A stretch of DNA of 64,000 nucleotides from Adiantum capillus-veneris (GCA_014529385.2 CM043970.1:46032279-46096278), one strand, 5' to 3'; counted from the stretch's first letter, positions 1-12,321 are shown. A program made the numbers and translations. Notes: a model not told the origin generated them from the sequence alone.

Positions 1-717
1 TGAATTTACAAAATTGTCCCAAATTTACAAATCAGTTGCATTTACATTTAACTAGCTTGCGCGACCGCCTCTACAGGCGGGTCTCGCTCGCTCTTACTAT
101 GACACAAATTAAATTAATTTAATGATACTTGTTTACATGATGTCAAATGTGGATTTATTCCACTCCATGTTGGGAGAGAAAGAGAGGGAGAGAGAGAGAG
201 GGGGGGGGAGAGAGAAGATTATCGTGCTAATTATTGTGCATTTTCACTTATGCTTGCAAACATTTCATACGGATTGTCCTTTCTCTCTCTACCTTCAGTG
301 AGAGAGAGAGAGAGAGAGAGAGATTACACAAAAGCACATCAAGAAAGAGAGAGATTTCAAACCAAAAATGATTTTGTAGCTTTTCAATCAAAAAGATTTC
401 AAAAGTTACATCATTGCCAAAATGGCTATGAAATATATCTACATACCACTCTTAGTCGTGCTATTTCAATAGGATCAAGATATTGAGTTGGAGCTCGACA
501 TACTTCTCTTAAATCTATTTTTTGGATCCAACTCAAGTAAATCTTGTAATGACGAATGAACCCAAGCTCTTGCTTTAAGACCATGAGCCTAAGATTGGGA
601 ATTAAATAAGGATCAAGCAACCTAATGTAAATTGTATCCAACTCTTCATCTATATGCCATGCAGTGCAATTGTGTTCGATCACTTCCCATGCCCATTGCC
701 ATCCCCATTCGGCAAGT
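1..717. other. non-coding left edge with short GA tracts
   Basis: No believable gene is seen. The stretch holds short (GA)n runs near 181-215 and 300-322 and a small GC-rich hairpin at 61-87 (CCGCCT pairs with AGGCGG, extended by GCGA/TCGC). The open frames here are produced by the microsatellite and have no recognisable domain. Confidence 0.5.
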
Positions 718-866
718 AACAATGTGGAACATGTGTACAACTTTTGCAAAGTCCAAACTCGATATCCTCCAGCAGCAAACCAGTTCACAACTTGCTTCAC
801 ATGGATCACGAACATGGACCTGTAAGTGTGAGCACGTGTTTATAGTCACGACTTGGTGGCACTCAC

Positions 867-922
<56 letters not shown>

Positions 923-1000
923 GCGCTCGCTATTTGATTTAGTTTCTTCCACGTGGCTCGGGAGGGTGCCGGAATCCCTCCCCCTAGTCTATAAGAAGGA
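718..1000 (+). repeat. duplicated segment, copy 1
   Basis: This segment starts at AACAATGTGGAACATG and runs through a (GT)n tract to TCCCTCCCCCTAGT. It recurs about 820 bp downstream with high identity and the same internal (GT)n position, so the pair is a local tandem or segmental duplication. No coding function is seen. Confidence 0.75.
870..921. repeat. (GT)n microsatellite
   Basis: About 25 uninterrupted GT units inside duplicated segment copy 1. Confidence 0.95.
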
Positions 1001-1539
1001 TGAGTGCAAGCAAACTCCTAAAGCACCCACTCGTGTAAAGAGCTCTCTACCGGCCACATGCCTTCTAGGTTGTTGCAATTTTTTGCTCTTTACGGGAAGA
1101 CGTCATAAACAAAGAACACAGACCATTGGTTCCTTTACAAACAAAACCTTCCACTTTAACTAACTTTGGAGGGGTGTTGGTCATACGGGCTACATATAAT
1201 GTTCTTGAAAAGACCACCTCTAGCACAAAGAGACTCGCCTATACCTTTCATGGTTCAAACAAACCGACAAATTACTAAGTGCAGTAGATAAAATTCCATT
1301 GCAGTCCCAATTTGAATTGAACAAAACTTGGAATGACCCAAAGAGATCTCTACATCAAAAAAGCATGAATTACATATGTGTGACAGATCTTGTGGAAACA
1401 CTTAGCATAGAGATTTAGTGGAAAATGTGTGCATTTTCCACTACATGTAGTACTGCCCTAACCATTGTTCGCTTAAAAAAGAAGGCTACTGTAATCCACA
1501 ACCAAAAGAACAAAAAGATGTGAAGGTAACTATGTACAT
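1001..1539. other. non-coding spacer
   Basis: I see no gene, RNA or transposon end in this spacer between the two duplicated segments. Confidence 0.4.
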
Positions 1540-1696
1540 AACAATCTGGAACATGTGTACAACTTTTGCAAAGTCCAAACTCGATATCCTCCAGCAACAA
1601 CCCAGTTCACAACTTGCTTCACATTGATCACGAACATGGACCCTGTAAGTGTGTGCACATGTCTATAGTCACGACTTGCTGCATTTAGTGGCACTC

Positions 1697-1770
<74 letters not shown>

Positions 1771-1845
1771 GCTCTCACTATTTGATTTGGTTTCACCCAC
1801 GTGGCCCAGGAGGGTGCTTGAATCCCTCCCCCTAGTATTTATAGT
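1540..1845 (+). repeat. duplicated segment, copy 2
   Basis: Second copy of the segment at 718-1000, matching from AACAATCTGGAACATG to CCCTCCCCCTAGT. It has a longer (GT)n tract (1701-1769) and small indels, so the copies have diverged and the microsatellite has changed length. Confidence 0.75.
1701..1769. repeat. (GT)n microsatellite
   Basis: About 34 GT units in duplicated segment copy 2; longer than the paralogous tract at 870-921. Confidence 0.95.
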
Positions 1846-1887
1846 ATAAATATATATATATATCAACTTCTCTATCTCTCTTAACTG

Positions 1888-1889
<2 letters not shown>

Positions 1890-1938
<49 letters not shown>

Positions 1939-2048
1939 AAAAAAGATTTTGAAGAAGAAAAAAAAACATGGTTTTAGGGAAAAAAAAATTTGAAGAGAGA
2001 GAGAGGAAACCTATGCGTGATGATGATGTTGTTGATAATGATGATCTA

Positions 2049-2129
<81 letters not shown>

Positions 2130-2135
2130 CTATCT
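1890..2135. repeat. (CT)n and (TATC)n microsatellites
   Basis: (CT)n at 1890-1936 and 2054-2111, the second running directly into (TATC)n to 2135. The ~115 bp between them is A-rich and shows no gene. Confidence 0.9.
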
Positions 2136-2323
2136 CATATATGATTCACCAGATTGTGTCTCCAAAATAGAGAAAAATAGTGTAAAACCCCAAAAAACAA
2201 TGTAATTCTTAAAAAAATTATCTTGGCAAATTCAAGGAAAGGAATTCTGCGAGGAATTATGTATGTCTGGAAAAATTCAAGGGAAGGAATTCTGCGAGGA
2301 ATAGCGTGGGTAGCAAGCTGCAT

Positions 2324-2402
<79 letters not shown>
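2136..2402 (+). repeat. partial array unit (unit 0) with (CT)n
   Basis: The block containing GAGAAAAATAGTGTAAAAC, then AAGGAAAGGAATTCTG, then a (CT)n tract (2325-2402) matches the middle of the array units at 3520-3690 and 17430-17580. It looks like a truncated extra unit left of the main tandem array. Confidence 0.6.
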
Positions 2403-2408
<6 letters not shown>

Positions 2409-3270
2409 ATTGTGTGCTTCTCTCACTTTTGGCATTTAGCCTTCATCTCGCAGATAGAGACACGTGCAAAGGGTTACTACCTCTGCCATATTATGTTACT
2501 AGATAATAGTATAGATCTACCAGCATAGCCATGGCCCAATAGCCTATGTTTGCTATGCTGAGCTAGAACCGAAAAATCTGGCTCCTAAAGCGTCTTTGGG
2601 CAGAAACTTAGCTAAGCATAGCAAAATTCTAAACCAATGGGTGATTGCCATTGGCTAAAGTATGATTGAGCAGGTGGAATTATTCAACTCTTCGGAGCTT
2701 TGCAAGAGTTGGGTCCTCATCTGCATTATCATCACCAGTAGCGTCATCTTCCTCATCATTGCCCTCGTCACTGAAGGGATGTTGACCTCAGAGCAGCTTT
2801 CGCACTGAAAGACGGGATGATGACCTTAGAGCAGCTTTCACATTGAAAGACGGGACGTTGTCTGATGCAAGGTCTGATGAAGCAGCCTTTCCACTGAAAG
2901 ACAAAACGTCCATGGTCATGCTCGAGTCGCACTGACCTCAGTTGTCCTCCTCGAGTCCTAAGTTTGCTTCCCTGGAGTCGCCTCCCCGCTCCACTATTGA
3001 ATGCAAGTCATCCCGCCTAATTACTGCGATACAGTGTTCAGGAAAAATGTGTCAAAGCTTAATATCGTGCCGTTTTCAATTTCAAAAATGCCGGTTGAAG
3101 GCAAGCATAAAGGAGAAATTCCGCCCCATAATAGAGAAAAATAGTGTAAAAATTTGAAAAAATGACCTTACTTTTATTTTTTTCCTCTTGACAAATTTAA
3201 GAAAAGGATGTTTGGGAAAATGGGTTTTGCAATAGCAATGGTCAATCATCAATTCCTCTCCATGGGGAAC

Positions 3271-3325
<55 letters not shown>

Positions 3326-3637
3326 GTGACAATGTCATTGTTATTGACAGTGTAGAGGAAAAGTGTGCCTCAACTTAATCTTTGAGCCGGTTGAACAATC
3401 AGAACGACCTATTGAAGGGAGGCAATGTTCGGAAAAAATGTGTCTCGACTTAATATCGTGTCGTTTTCAATTTCAAAAATGACGGTGGAGGGCAAGCATA
3501 AAAGGAAAAATTCCGCTCCTTTAATGAGAAAAATAGTGTAAAACCCCAAAAAACAATGTAATTTAAAAAAAAAATATCTTGACAAATTCAAGAAAAGGAA
3601 TTCTGTATGTCTGGAAAATTTCAAGGAAAGGAATTCT

Positions 3638-3692
<55 letters not shown>

Positions 3693-3715
3693 AAAGCACT
3701 GTCACGATTCTCTTG

Positions 3716-3822
<107 letters not shown>

Positions 3823-3979
3823 CGCACACAGACGACACTGGTAGGGTTCTTTCTCTTAGCACAGGGACCTGCAAATTGCAATCCACCTTAGTGAGCGCAC
3901 TTGATCGCCGCCGGCCCTGCGGCTTGCTTCATTATCATCACCCTCGTCATTGGGTTCCACACTCTGTGTGTTGAAGCTG

Positions 3980-4081
<102 letters not shown>

Positions 4082-4209
4082 AGTGTCTCTGTGCTCTCGC
4101 CTGTCCATTGGTTCACTTCGCGCAGGGCACACTGGCCTGGATTTTGAAAGCTACTGGATGAAGCTTATGCTGACACCTGGCCGCCTAAATTCCTCTCTCC
4201 TTCACTATA

Positions 4210-4295
4210 GAACCAAAAAACCTGGCTCCTAAAGCGTCTTTGGGCAGAAACTTAGCTAAGCATAGCAAAATTCTAAACCAATGGGTGATTGCCAC
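4210..4295 (+). repeat. tandem array unit 2, left part
   Basis: Start of unit 2 (anchor GGCTCCTAAAGCGTCTTTGGG). It is cut after GTGATTGCCAC by the LTR element and continues at 15389. The last five bases, GCCAC (4291-4295), are the left target-site duplication. Confidence 0.85.
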
Positions 4296-5235
4296 TGTTG
4301 GACGGAGCGACTCACACACCCATGAAGTGCATGCAAACACTACCTAGATCAACATAATGTCAATCGAGGACACAGATGACACGATAGGCACACGGAGGAA
4401 ATCTCTTTAGCTTGTCAGGCTGAGACCATCCTACACATACAACACTCTGGAAGGCCAACTAAACCACAATCAAGAACCTCACTGCTCTCAACTACACCAC
4501 CTAGCCACATACACACATACGGAAGGTAACTCACCTAATCATGCCAGATTCGTACAAAACTTAAGGAACACCATCCCCTCACTAGGATACACCTGTCCCT
4601 ACGCTTCTACACTCAAAACCCATCTGCGGAAAACGCGTAGGATGACAGAGTAGAATATTGAAAGTGCCCAAAACTGAAATTTATGAGTACCTATGCGTAG
4701 CTTATGTCGCCACGATTCTATAGACTACTAGCACGCAGAAAACATACATCATTTGATACACTTACGGCCACAAATAGCTCGTAGATGCGTCGGCATGTGC
4801 GCTTCGTCTCGTGTGGAATGCTTGGCGTTGTCGCGTAGCTCTCCTCGAGCCTACAACAATGGTGCAGTCGGATCTCCAATGTGTTGAGCGAGCGGGCGTA
4901 GCGAGAGGATAAAGCTCACGCTCACTCTCTTTCTCTCTCACACACAGTAGACGGCCACGCTAAAGTTTTGATTATGATAAAAGTAATTTTTACAAAATGA
5001 CCTAGGTACCTTATTTACTAAGGCTACCTTAGGTTTAACCAAAAATGGGTTTGAAAGGGTCAAATGACTTTGTATTTACAATCTGGAAGTGCCATTGCCG
5101 GCTTCTGAAACTAGAATAACTACTCATTACAAATGACGTTTATAGCCATAATCCGCAGCATTTCATAACTCGCAAAAGATACGACTTTGGTATGAAACTT
5201 GAGTTATGTTGTGTTGTTGACCCAGAGGTTCAACA
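4296..5235 (-). repeat. gypsy element 3' LTR
   Basis: Starts TGTTGGACGGAG and ends GGTTCAACA. It matches 14452-15388 almost base for base. Both LTRs contain an AACGCGTAGGATGAC half-site related to the palindromes of the leader. Confidence 0.93.
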
Positions 5236-5247
5236 CTCCCCCCTTCC
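5236..5247 (-). other. polypurine tract of gypsy element
   Basis: On the minus strand GGAAGGGGGGAG directly abuts the 3' LTR, the standard position for the plus-strand primer of reverse transcription. Confidence 0.85.
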
Positions 5248-6955
5248 GCGTTCATGTCGTCCCCGACATGACCTGATTGTCGATGGCGATGTGGTCTTTG
5301 CTATCGTTTTGGCTTCATCTATTGTACTGCTTGTAACTTTGTCGAACCACAACAAGAACTATGATCCATTAGAGCGGACATCTATCATCATAACCATTCA
5401 TCTTTTGAGATCCTCTGATTACTTTTATGTCTGCTCTTCTTCATTGGGGACTTCTTTGTTCCTGTGCAATCATGTTGTTAGTGTTGTCTGCAGTTTTGTC
5501 ATTGTAGGCCATTCTTCGACTCACCATTGAGGAGAAGTATGCTATGATCTGAAATTGGTGCTCCAATTCATTTGTCAATTGATTTGAGTAGCATTTTCTT
5601 ATTGTTGATGTAGAAGGAATATGTACAAGAGGATGGTGATAGGTATCTTTAGATTAGGGTCTAAAACCTGGATGACCAAAGGGAAAAAACCCGGTGGGAA
5701 AAAAATGCCTTTGGTATACGCTCTTATTGGAGTTGAGCAGTTGAATGTGAAGTACATGTTCATGAAAGGTGAGTGCTTGGGTGAAACACGGAAAGAGTGC
5801 CTGATGCAAGTGCCAATTATGGGACACTCTATATGCATATGAGAAATTTGTCACCAAAAGCATGCAATGTGGAAGAAGGAGATGATGGGTGTTTCGAGAA
5901 ATAAATGTAACACATGTGACATCAAAAGATGTCTCAATAGCTTCCACCTTTCCAAGAAGGGTTATCAATGTAGAAGTTTCTCCACTCGTATCTCATTGTG
6001 CTCAGTACGTGAGTGTCTTTTGGACCTTCTCCTTCACTTCACCAGACTTAAGTACTTAGACTTCGACTCTTTTGCTCACCTATACCAACATGAGCGACAC
6101 AATGTAAATATGCTCAACTCTTCCAGCTTGAGCAGTACCTAGAATAGCTAAGACGCTTAGACCACAGAGAATATTACTTGAAGCTTTGGGACTAACACCT
6201 CACTCATTTTGTGGCTTAGCTACTCGACTCTGACTTGTATGACTTGTCGGTTGCCTGATGACACAGCTTTGTGACAAGTTCTTCGGCTGTTGTAGTGGCT
6301 GCTCAGACATACTTCGTGAAGTTTCATCGTTTCCCTGTACCTTCTTCTCTTTGTAGTGCTCAGGCCTCTCGTCAGTCTTTTCTTCATGTGGATTATGGAT
6401 TTTTTTAATTTTTATTTTCTTAATAATAAACAAAGAAAATCTTAAAAAAAACTTAACAGAAGAAAAATCATTCAAATAGAAATCTAACTGCTATGTACAC
6501 TATACACATGTCCCTAGGGGCTCATATATGGATTTTGTCCCCATACTCCTCTGTAACACTACTATGAGGGCATATACTCTAAATTTCGTCAAAAAATTAT
6601 CACAATAAAACGCAAAAATTCAATGCCTCTCACAAAACATTGCCCTCTAATAGTCATAATGTTAGGTCCGCATTCAAAATGCCTCCCCCCTTCCTATTTG
6701 GAGTCATCCTTTACGACAGGGTATCGCAAAGGGTATGTGTTGTGCTTGGGCAATTAAAAGTTGTGCCTATGCAGGCCTTGTAATGTAGCCCTATTATGCA
6801 TACACAGTCAATGCATGGAAAAGATTTATGTTGTGCAAGATGTGGGTATAAGCAATTTGCTTATTGGCATTTGTTGGCGAGGCTTCCTATTCTAAGCAAT
6901 GTAATGGTCTTTGAAGCTCCTATATTGTTGCTTGATTGAAGCGACTTGCTCTCTT
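5236..6955 (-). other. gypsy element 3' untranslated interior
   Basis: No ORF in this 1.7 kb resembles RT, RNase H, integrase, chromodomain or envelope. A perfect small hairpin, CATGTCG-TCCC-CGACATG, lies at 5253-5270 just inside the polypurine tract. The remainder is moderately AT-rich and I cannot assign a role. Confidence 0.6.
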
Positions 6956-7993
6956 CTAATTGTACTGTAATCGTAGGAAGAATTGTAAGAATTCAAGCGG
7001 CGATGCACTGACAGCAATTTTTTTGTTCTTCTTTGGGACCCATTTCTTTGCGATTATTGATTGTTTTGTTGCTAACGCTCGTTTGGGAACCCATACTTGC
7101 CCGTGCTTCGTTTGTGTTTGAAGAGACTTCTTTGGGATCCACCTTTTTGTTGTGTGAGTCAACAGTGGTCTTTGCTTCAGCCCTTGTACGCTTGGTTGGG
7201 GACGGGATTTAGGCTTTGAAAGTTGATACTGTGGTTGTTTTGGAATCCAAATGAATTCCTGATTTTTTTGTGCTTGAATCAACTTCGTTGGAGCCCAAAC
7301 CTGAGTTGTGAAAGCTTGCGACTTTGTGATATTCTTACCCGTTTGTGCACGCTTTCCTTGTTTTTGTTTTGGTGTTGGATCTTGTGATTTGTCATTAGAG
7401 ATCTTTGTCTTCTTGATCCATATCTGTTTTTGGCCGATCTGGCTTTTTGGTATCCAGATTTGTCGAGCTTTTTGGCTTTGACTTGTTGTCGTGTTCTTTT
7501 GACCTGTCATGGTTGTTGCTGAAGGAGTTGGTGATAGTGATGGCCTGAGTTGATGATAGGGGATATCGTAAGATTCATCACTATCACTACTATCCTCAAC
7601 AAGGTTGACTTCTTGTACTTTCCCTTGATTTTTTGGCTGGTAGTGGAAAGTTACTTTCTGTTTGCTCGTGGGTGGTAGTTTCTTGGAGGACTTTTCTAGC
7701 CCATTGATTAGAGCATTGTTAGCTCGTTGCTCTGGTCGTATTCCTCCTAGCTGAGTCTTTGCATCCTTATTAGGAGCCATGTATGAGGATGCTTGTGGTG
7801 GCTGTGTCTTCACGGAGGACTTTGGAATCCACTTTTGATGCACTTTATTCGTGTAGCGATGACATTGATTCCCGGGTCGTTGATCTTCTTGAAGCTCGAA
7901 GTGTTCTACAGAGTCATAGAACTCGTCGTCTTCTTCATCTTTTGATTCTCCACATTTCTTTGTTTGCTCCTTATGTCGAGAGCTTGTTGATGT
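6956..7993 (-). CDS. Trp-repeat ORF (W-[IVA]-P-K repeats), gypsy element
   Basis: This frame follows the protease ORF in the same reading frame after one amber codon; its first Met is at 7843, giving 295 aa. I do not recognise a family. It is basic, rich in Gln, Lys, Pro and Ser, and carries about eight spaced short motifs: KWIPK, IWIPK, IWIKK, VWAPT, IWIPK, RWIPK, VWVPK, KWVPK. An acidic patch (DSSDSDESYD) lies about a third of the way in. It sits where reverse transcriptase would be in an autonomous gypsy element. Inference: a nucleic-acid- or protein-binding extension of the Gag-Pro polyprotein. The bases between 7993 and 7844 are also open in this frame, so it may be translated only by amber readthrough. 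Confidence 0.6.
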   Translation of the reverse strand, partial: TSTSSRHKEQTKKCGESKDEEDDEFYDSVEHFELQEDQRPGNQCHRYTNKVHQKWIPKSSVKTQPPQASSYMAPNKDAKTQLGGIRPEQRANNALINGLEKSSKKLPPTSKQKVTFHYQPKNQGKVQEVNLVEDSSDSDESYDIPYHQLRPSLSPTPSATTMTGQKNTTTSQSQKARQIWIPKSQIGQKQIWIKKTKISNDKSQDPTPKQKQGKRAQTGKNITKSQAFTTQVWAPTKLIQAQKNQEFIWIPKQPQYQLSKPKSRPQPSVQGLKQRPLLTHTTKRWIPKKSLQTQTKHGQVWVPKRALATKQSIIAKKWVPKKNKKIAVSASPLEFLQFFLRLQYN

Positions 7994-9718
7994 CTAGTTC
8001 TCTTTGTTTTCCTGGATTACACTCACTGCAAAATAAGGAACGACATCATAGCCATTTTCATCACAAAAATTTGTTGTGGGAGCATCCTCCACGACGCACA
8101 CGTCCAGAGTAGCCAAGATGTGTTCCCATCCAAAAGGCTCTAACTCTTCTTCAGGAAATGGTTCTGGGATATAGTCCATATCCTCTATAACCTGTTCTAG
8201 GATACATTCCTCATGTTTCAAGCTACCACATTGTGAAGCTCCACACATCCACAGTTCTTTAGGCTTACCCAACCAAGCTGGAAGTTCTGATCCTGCTACT
8301 GTGGCGGAATCAAACTCCTCAACCAGTGTTCTCGTCACATCCCTATAGCTATGGTCCCTCAAGTTTACCTTTGTTATGGTTTCCATATGTCTCAGGTATA
8401 TATGGTCAAATCCCCAATCTTGGACCATTTTCAATTGTCGCATGAATGGTCTTCCCAAAATGATGTCATAGTTGTTCTTCTTGCCAAAGTCAACAATAGC
8501 AAAAGTGTGTTCATATTCAATGCCACAAGAATTAACAAATACTTTTTCTAGCAGTCCTAGGGGCTTTTCCTTGTGTCCGTCTGCAAGCTGCAGGGTCATT
8601 CGTGTGGATATCAAGGTAGGTTTTTCCCATTTTTCCCAAACCTCTTTGGTTGCAATGGCCACACCAGCTCCACTGTCAAGGATTGCCATGGTTTTTACGC
8701 CATTGAATTCCATAGGAAGGGTGGTGTTTCCATCTTCTCCCTCGTAATACTCGCCTACCTTGTTTAATGGCACTGGCCTAGTATTTAGTTGAGGCATTTC
8801 AAGCTCTTTGATGCCTTCCTCGATTTGAGTCATTGGGGTTTTTACACCAAATTTCTCTAGACATTTACCCACATTAGCCCACATGTTTGGTCTTATTCTG
8901 AGCAACTCGGCTAACATTATTGTACAGGTGACTGGGGTAGATAGAATATCTACTAGCCCCTTTGAATCGATGACCTTGTTGGGAGACAGTCTCTGTGATG
9001 GGACTGCAACCACATCTGACTTGGTTTCGTACTCTCCCATGTAGGAAGGTAGTGTTCTTAGCGAATGGGGTTGACTATCCATAGATTGTACAGATCCTTT
9101 GTCACTCCAATACGATCGCACGTCTAGATTCATTTGAGATCCAGACTCAAATTCCTCTATTGGTGGTAGAAACACTCCTCGTTCAGCACCAGTCTTGTCT
9201 ACTCGTCTTCTTAGTTCATCGGCTTCATTGGCCTCTCTGACTTGTTTCCACAATTCGTCAAGACCATCTATCTCTTTACAATCCTCAGGTATAGCTTGGT
9301 GAAATCCCTCGGAAGAGTTATCCGTGGTATTCAGTACTATCCTTGGTTCTAATGCTGGGTCTTTGAGGTTTGGTCTGTGCTCATGACTAGAATCTGGCTC
9401 TTTTAGTTGCTGGTTTGGTGGGATTACTTGTGTAGGCATGACACGGATCACATCCTCAGGTTTTGCAACTGGTGGTTCTAGTAAAGCTTGGGCTGTTTGA
9501 ATTATTTTCTGGCACATTTCAAACTTTTGCTTCTCTAGTTCCGCATAGGGATATGTCATCCACCTGTGTTCTTGGGTTTGGTTGTTTTTGAGCCTTTCAT
9601 CATAGGCTTTCAAGAGGGCATCTAATGTCTCATTAACCTTCTCTGCCAACACAGATCCTCCTGAACTAGCACTTCTCGGTTTCTCATCCGTGGATGGTTC
9701 TTCTAGAGGTTTAACCAT
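7994..9718 (-). CDS. retropepsin-containing Pro ORF of gypsy element
   Basis: A 574-aa ORF. The N-terminal ~330 residues are acidic and low-complexity. At about residue 348 there is an aspartic-protease active site, ILDSGAG, followed by an ADGH segment and, ~70 residues later, IILGRPFM, the flap and C-terminal motif of retroviral-type proteases. The fold processes Gag in LTR retrotransposons. The ORF is in the same frame as Gag and separated from it only by a TAG at 9719-9721; its own stop, also TAG, is at 7994-7996. The two ambers could be mutated CAG codons or readthrough sites. No RT domain follows. Confidence 0.85.
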   Translation of the reverse strand: MVKPLEEPSTDEKPRSASSGGSVLAEKVNETLDALLKAYDERLKNNQTQEHRWMTYPYAELEKQKFEMCQKIIQTAQALLEPPVAKPEDVIRVMPTQVIPPNQQLKEPDSSHEHRPNLKDPALEPRIVLNTTDNSSEGFHQAIPEDCKEIDGLDELWKQVREANEADELRRRVDKTGAERGVFLPPIEEFESGSQMNLDVRSYWSDKGSVQSMDSQPHSLRTLPSYMGEYETKSDVVAVPSQRLSPNKVIDSKGLVDILSTPVTCTIMLAELLRIRPNMWANVGKCLEKFGVKTPMTQIEEGIKELEMPQLNTRPVPLNKVGEYYEGEDGNTTLPMEFNGVKTMAILDSGAGVAIATKEVWEKWEKPTLISTRMTLQLADGHKEKPLGLLEKVFVNSCGIEYEHTFAIVDFGKKNNYDIILGRPFMRQLKMVQDWGFDHIYLRHMETITKVNLRDHSYRDVTRTLVEEFDSATVAGSELPAWLGKPKELWMCGASQCGSLKHEECILEQVIEDMDYIPEPFPEEELEPFGWEHILATLDVCVVEDAPTTNFCDENGYDVVPYFAVSVIQENKEN

Positions 9719-11888
9719 CTATGTAAGAGAAGGTGCCTCCTTTTCCTCATGTTGTTTTATCTTCGTTTCAGCTTCGGTAAGATTCTCAGCTAGGGATTTT
9801 TGCTCTCGTTCCCTGCATGCTTTCATCCTAGTCTTTCTAGCTTTCCAACTATTTCGTTTGCTCTTGGTTTTCTGACTAGGTGCGTCTGTCTTTGGTCCAT
9901 CATTTGTCTTTGGACTCGTGTTACTTTTCGTGTTCTTTATCTCTGGATTCTCATCAGCTTTCTTTTGAGCTTGTGCTCTCGTAACCACTTGAACTGGTAC
10001 GAAATTTTCATTTTCTGAGCTACTAGGTAGCTGAACAATCCCTAATACATTTGTCATGATTTTCCTGATTTGGTTTGGGTTTTTCGGGCAATCGGGGATC
10101 AAGTGAGTGATGCCACACTCAAGACAATAGGCATTTACTTCAATGATCTCCGTATGAGGACATTGTTTGACCAAGTGGTTGTCACGACTTTTGTGACAGT
10201 CTGTCTCTGGTTGAGGAGATTCTTTTAGCATTTCCTCTTGGCTATAAGCAAGCTTTGACCTAGATAAGCCGCTATTTGCAATGAATCGCAATGTCCTTTC
10301 GTCCATTTCATACCTTCTTTCTTTCGACTGAAACCCACGAGGTGGAGGTTGTACCGGCCTCACCACTCCATGTGTTTCTCTCACATTTTGTTGCTCCGAA
10401 GGGTAGTACTCACTTTGGTTGCTATACCACATTGTAGCTGGTATTGGCGTTGGTTTATTTGATGCTTCCATCATTGGCATGTATCTCATGTCTACCGGCA
10501 TTCTAGCACCTGGCAGTGGAGGTTGTTGTCCTAAGACAAGTTGTGGCCTTAAAACTCCTACTGGTCTTGGCGCATTCCCCGTAATGTATCTAGGTGAAGT
10601 AGGTGCTTCTGGAACAGGTTGTACATACCTCTCCCTAGCATTTTCTATGCTATAATAGCACTCTTCCCCCGTATGGTTTGTCCATTTTCTCTCAATTTCA
10701 CACCACTTCGGCTCTCCCGAATCAGACCTTACAAGAGGAATCGACCTCTTGACCAAGTCGTCGATAAGCTTTTCTTGATCAATAGGTGCCGTTGGCTTGT
10801 CAATGGACTCACTTATTTGTGAAACACTGTGCTGAGAGGATGTTTCATCTCGTTGACTCTTTAAGTCCTTTTCTTTGTATACCTCACAGTTATCCACTAG
10901 ATAAAGAGCTTCTTTGATCAACTCGTTTAGCGTCATCCTCCTTATCATATGCAGATCCTTCTGAAGGCCCGCATCTCTCATTCCCTGGATAAAGATCAGC
11001 ATCAGTCGTGCTTGCGTAGGTAATTCTGCTCTCGGACAGAGCTTAACATATCTCTTGAGCCGTAATGATGCTTTGCGTACTGATTCATTCTCTTTCTGTT
11101 TGAATCTATGGATTTGCGAGACCGTGTTGTGAGCAATCCCTTTTGGCGAGAATTCTTCAATAAACTCCTCAAACAGCTCATCTAGGTTCTCAAAATCCCA
11201 TTTTTCCACCGAGTCGAACCATGTAGCTGCATCATCTTCTAGAATCAATCCAAATCCCGCAACTGTGTCGCAAAATCTGAAACTTCCTCTGCTCTAATAA
11301 CTCTTCTAAAAGCCGCTACGTGATCTCTTGGATCTTCATCTTTGGAGTATTGTTTACCCATTTCTGGACTTGGGATGGTCTAACTCGTCGATTGTCTACA
11401 AGTCTAACCAGAGACTCTCCCAATCCTTCTCTCGTTATCGCTCTTGAAGGGAATCCTGGTGGCTCTCTTCTTGGAATTCCTATAGGAATTCTCGTGTTTG
11501 GTGGAGGCATTTGTGGTCCTTCATTGACCAAATATCCACCTCTTTCTAGTACAGACTGTGGATTTGTGCTTTCTACAACTCTGTATTCTCGTCCATACTT
11601 GTCGACAACTATAAATCTCCATTGACAGTCGACTCCGTATGTGTAAACATATAAGAGCTTGTAATTCGTTATCTCTTCTAGGTATGGATCTGAGCACCTA
11701 TAAAGATTGACCTCATTGTCGTCAATGTATCTATATAGTCCTTCACTCTCATGACCAATCATCCAAACTCTCTCAACAAGATGGGTCTTTATCAATTGCA
11801 AGTTTGGAAGATCCATTGTGGGAGGATATTCCTCTATCGTCGGGATCTCCAAGCTTGTGTAAGCTACGTTTGAATCTAGGGTAGACAT
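9719..11888 (-). pseudogene. Gag of gypsy element (frameshifted N-terminal part)
   Basis: Two ORFs (11888-11316 and 11248-9719) cover one ancestral Gag. The second contains the retrotransposon Gag core (DDAATWFDSVEKW at its start, then a helical segment with RFKQKENESVRKASLRLKRY) and a zinc-knuckle-like CLECGITHLIPDC near its C terminus, after a CHKSRDNHLVKQC segment. Between the ORFs, about 11320-11250, a third frame reads DPRDHVAAFRRVIRAEEV, a typical Gag continuation, so two single-base indels break the frame. The first ORF (190 aa) is a Tyr-rich N-terminal domain I do not recognise. The core ORF ends in TAG with the Pro ORF directly in frame. Confidence 0.8.
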
Positions 11889-12321
11889 GATTTCTGGGCT
11901 TAAGAGTTTTTGCTTGGTTCAAGTAGAATTAGTCCACTGTGTTCAAGTGCTTTGGTTAGGAAAAAGTCGAAACTATGTCCAAAACCGCAACCGTTTTCTC
12001 ACAATTCTCGCAAATTGTCGCTTTTAGACACCCCTAACTTGCGGATGTATTTTGAGGTCTCAAACAATGTTTTTTTCAAAGTTGACCTACATTTAGTTCA
12101 AGTTTGCTCTAAGATCTGTAGAGCCGCTCTCAGGCTACGTTTTGATATAAAAACTTTTCCGATCCGATATCGTTTGTGAAAGTTATGGCCAAAACAGTGA
12201 ATTGCAGTTTAGAATGGTCAAAATGAGTCCAAATTCAATTTTAAAAGAAGATTTGGGATCTCTGTGACACTGTGAACACTCCTGTGGTCAAAAGTACAGT
12301 TGGACCCTAAAATTGGCCTCG

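Noticed and set aside
5192-5530. Plus-strand 112-codon ORF across the gypsy LTR border
   Set aside because: It starts inside the LTR, runs opposite to the element's genes and has no known domain.
9690-10822. Plus-strand ORFs opposite gag and protease
   Set aside because: Shadows of the minus-strand Gag and Pro frames; low-complexity, no motif.
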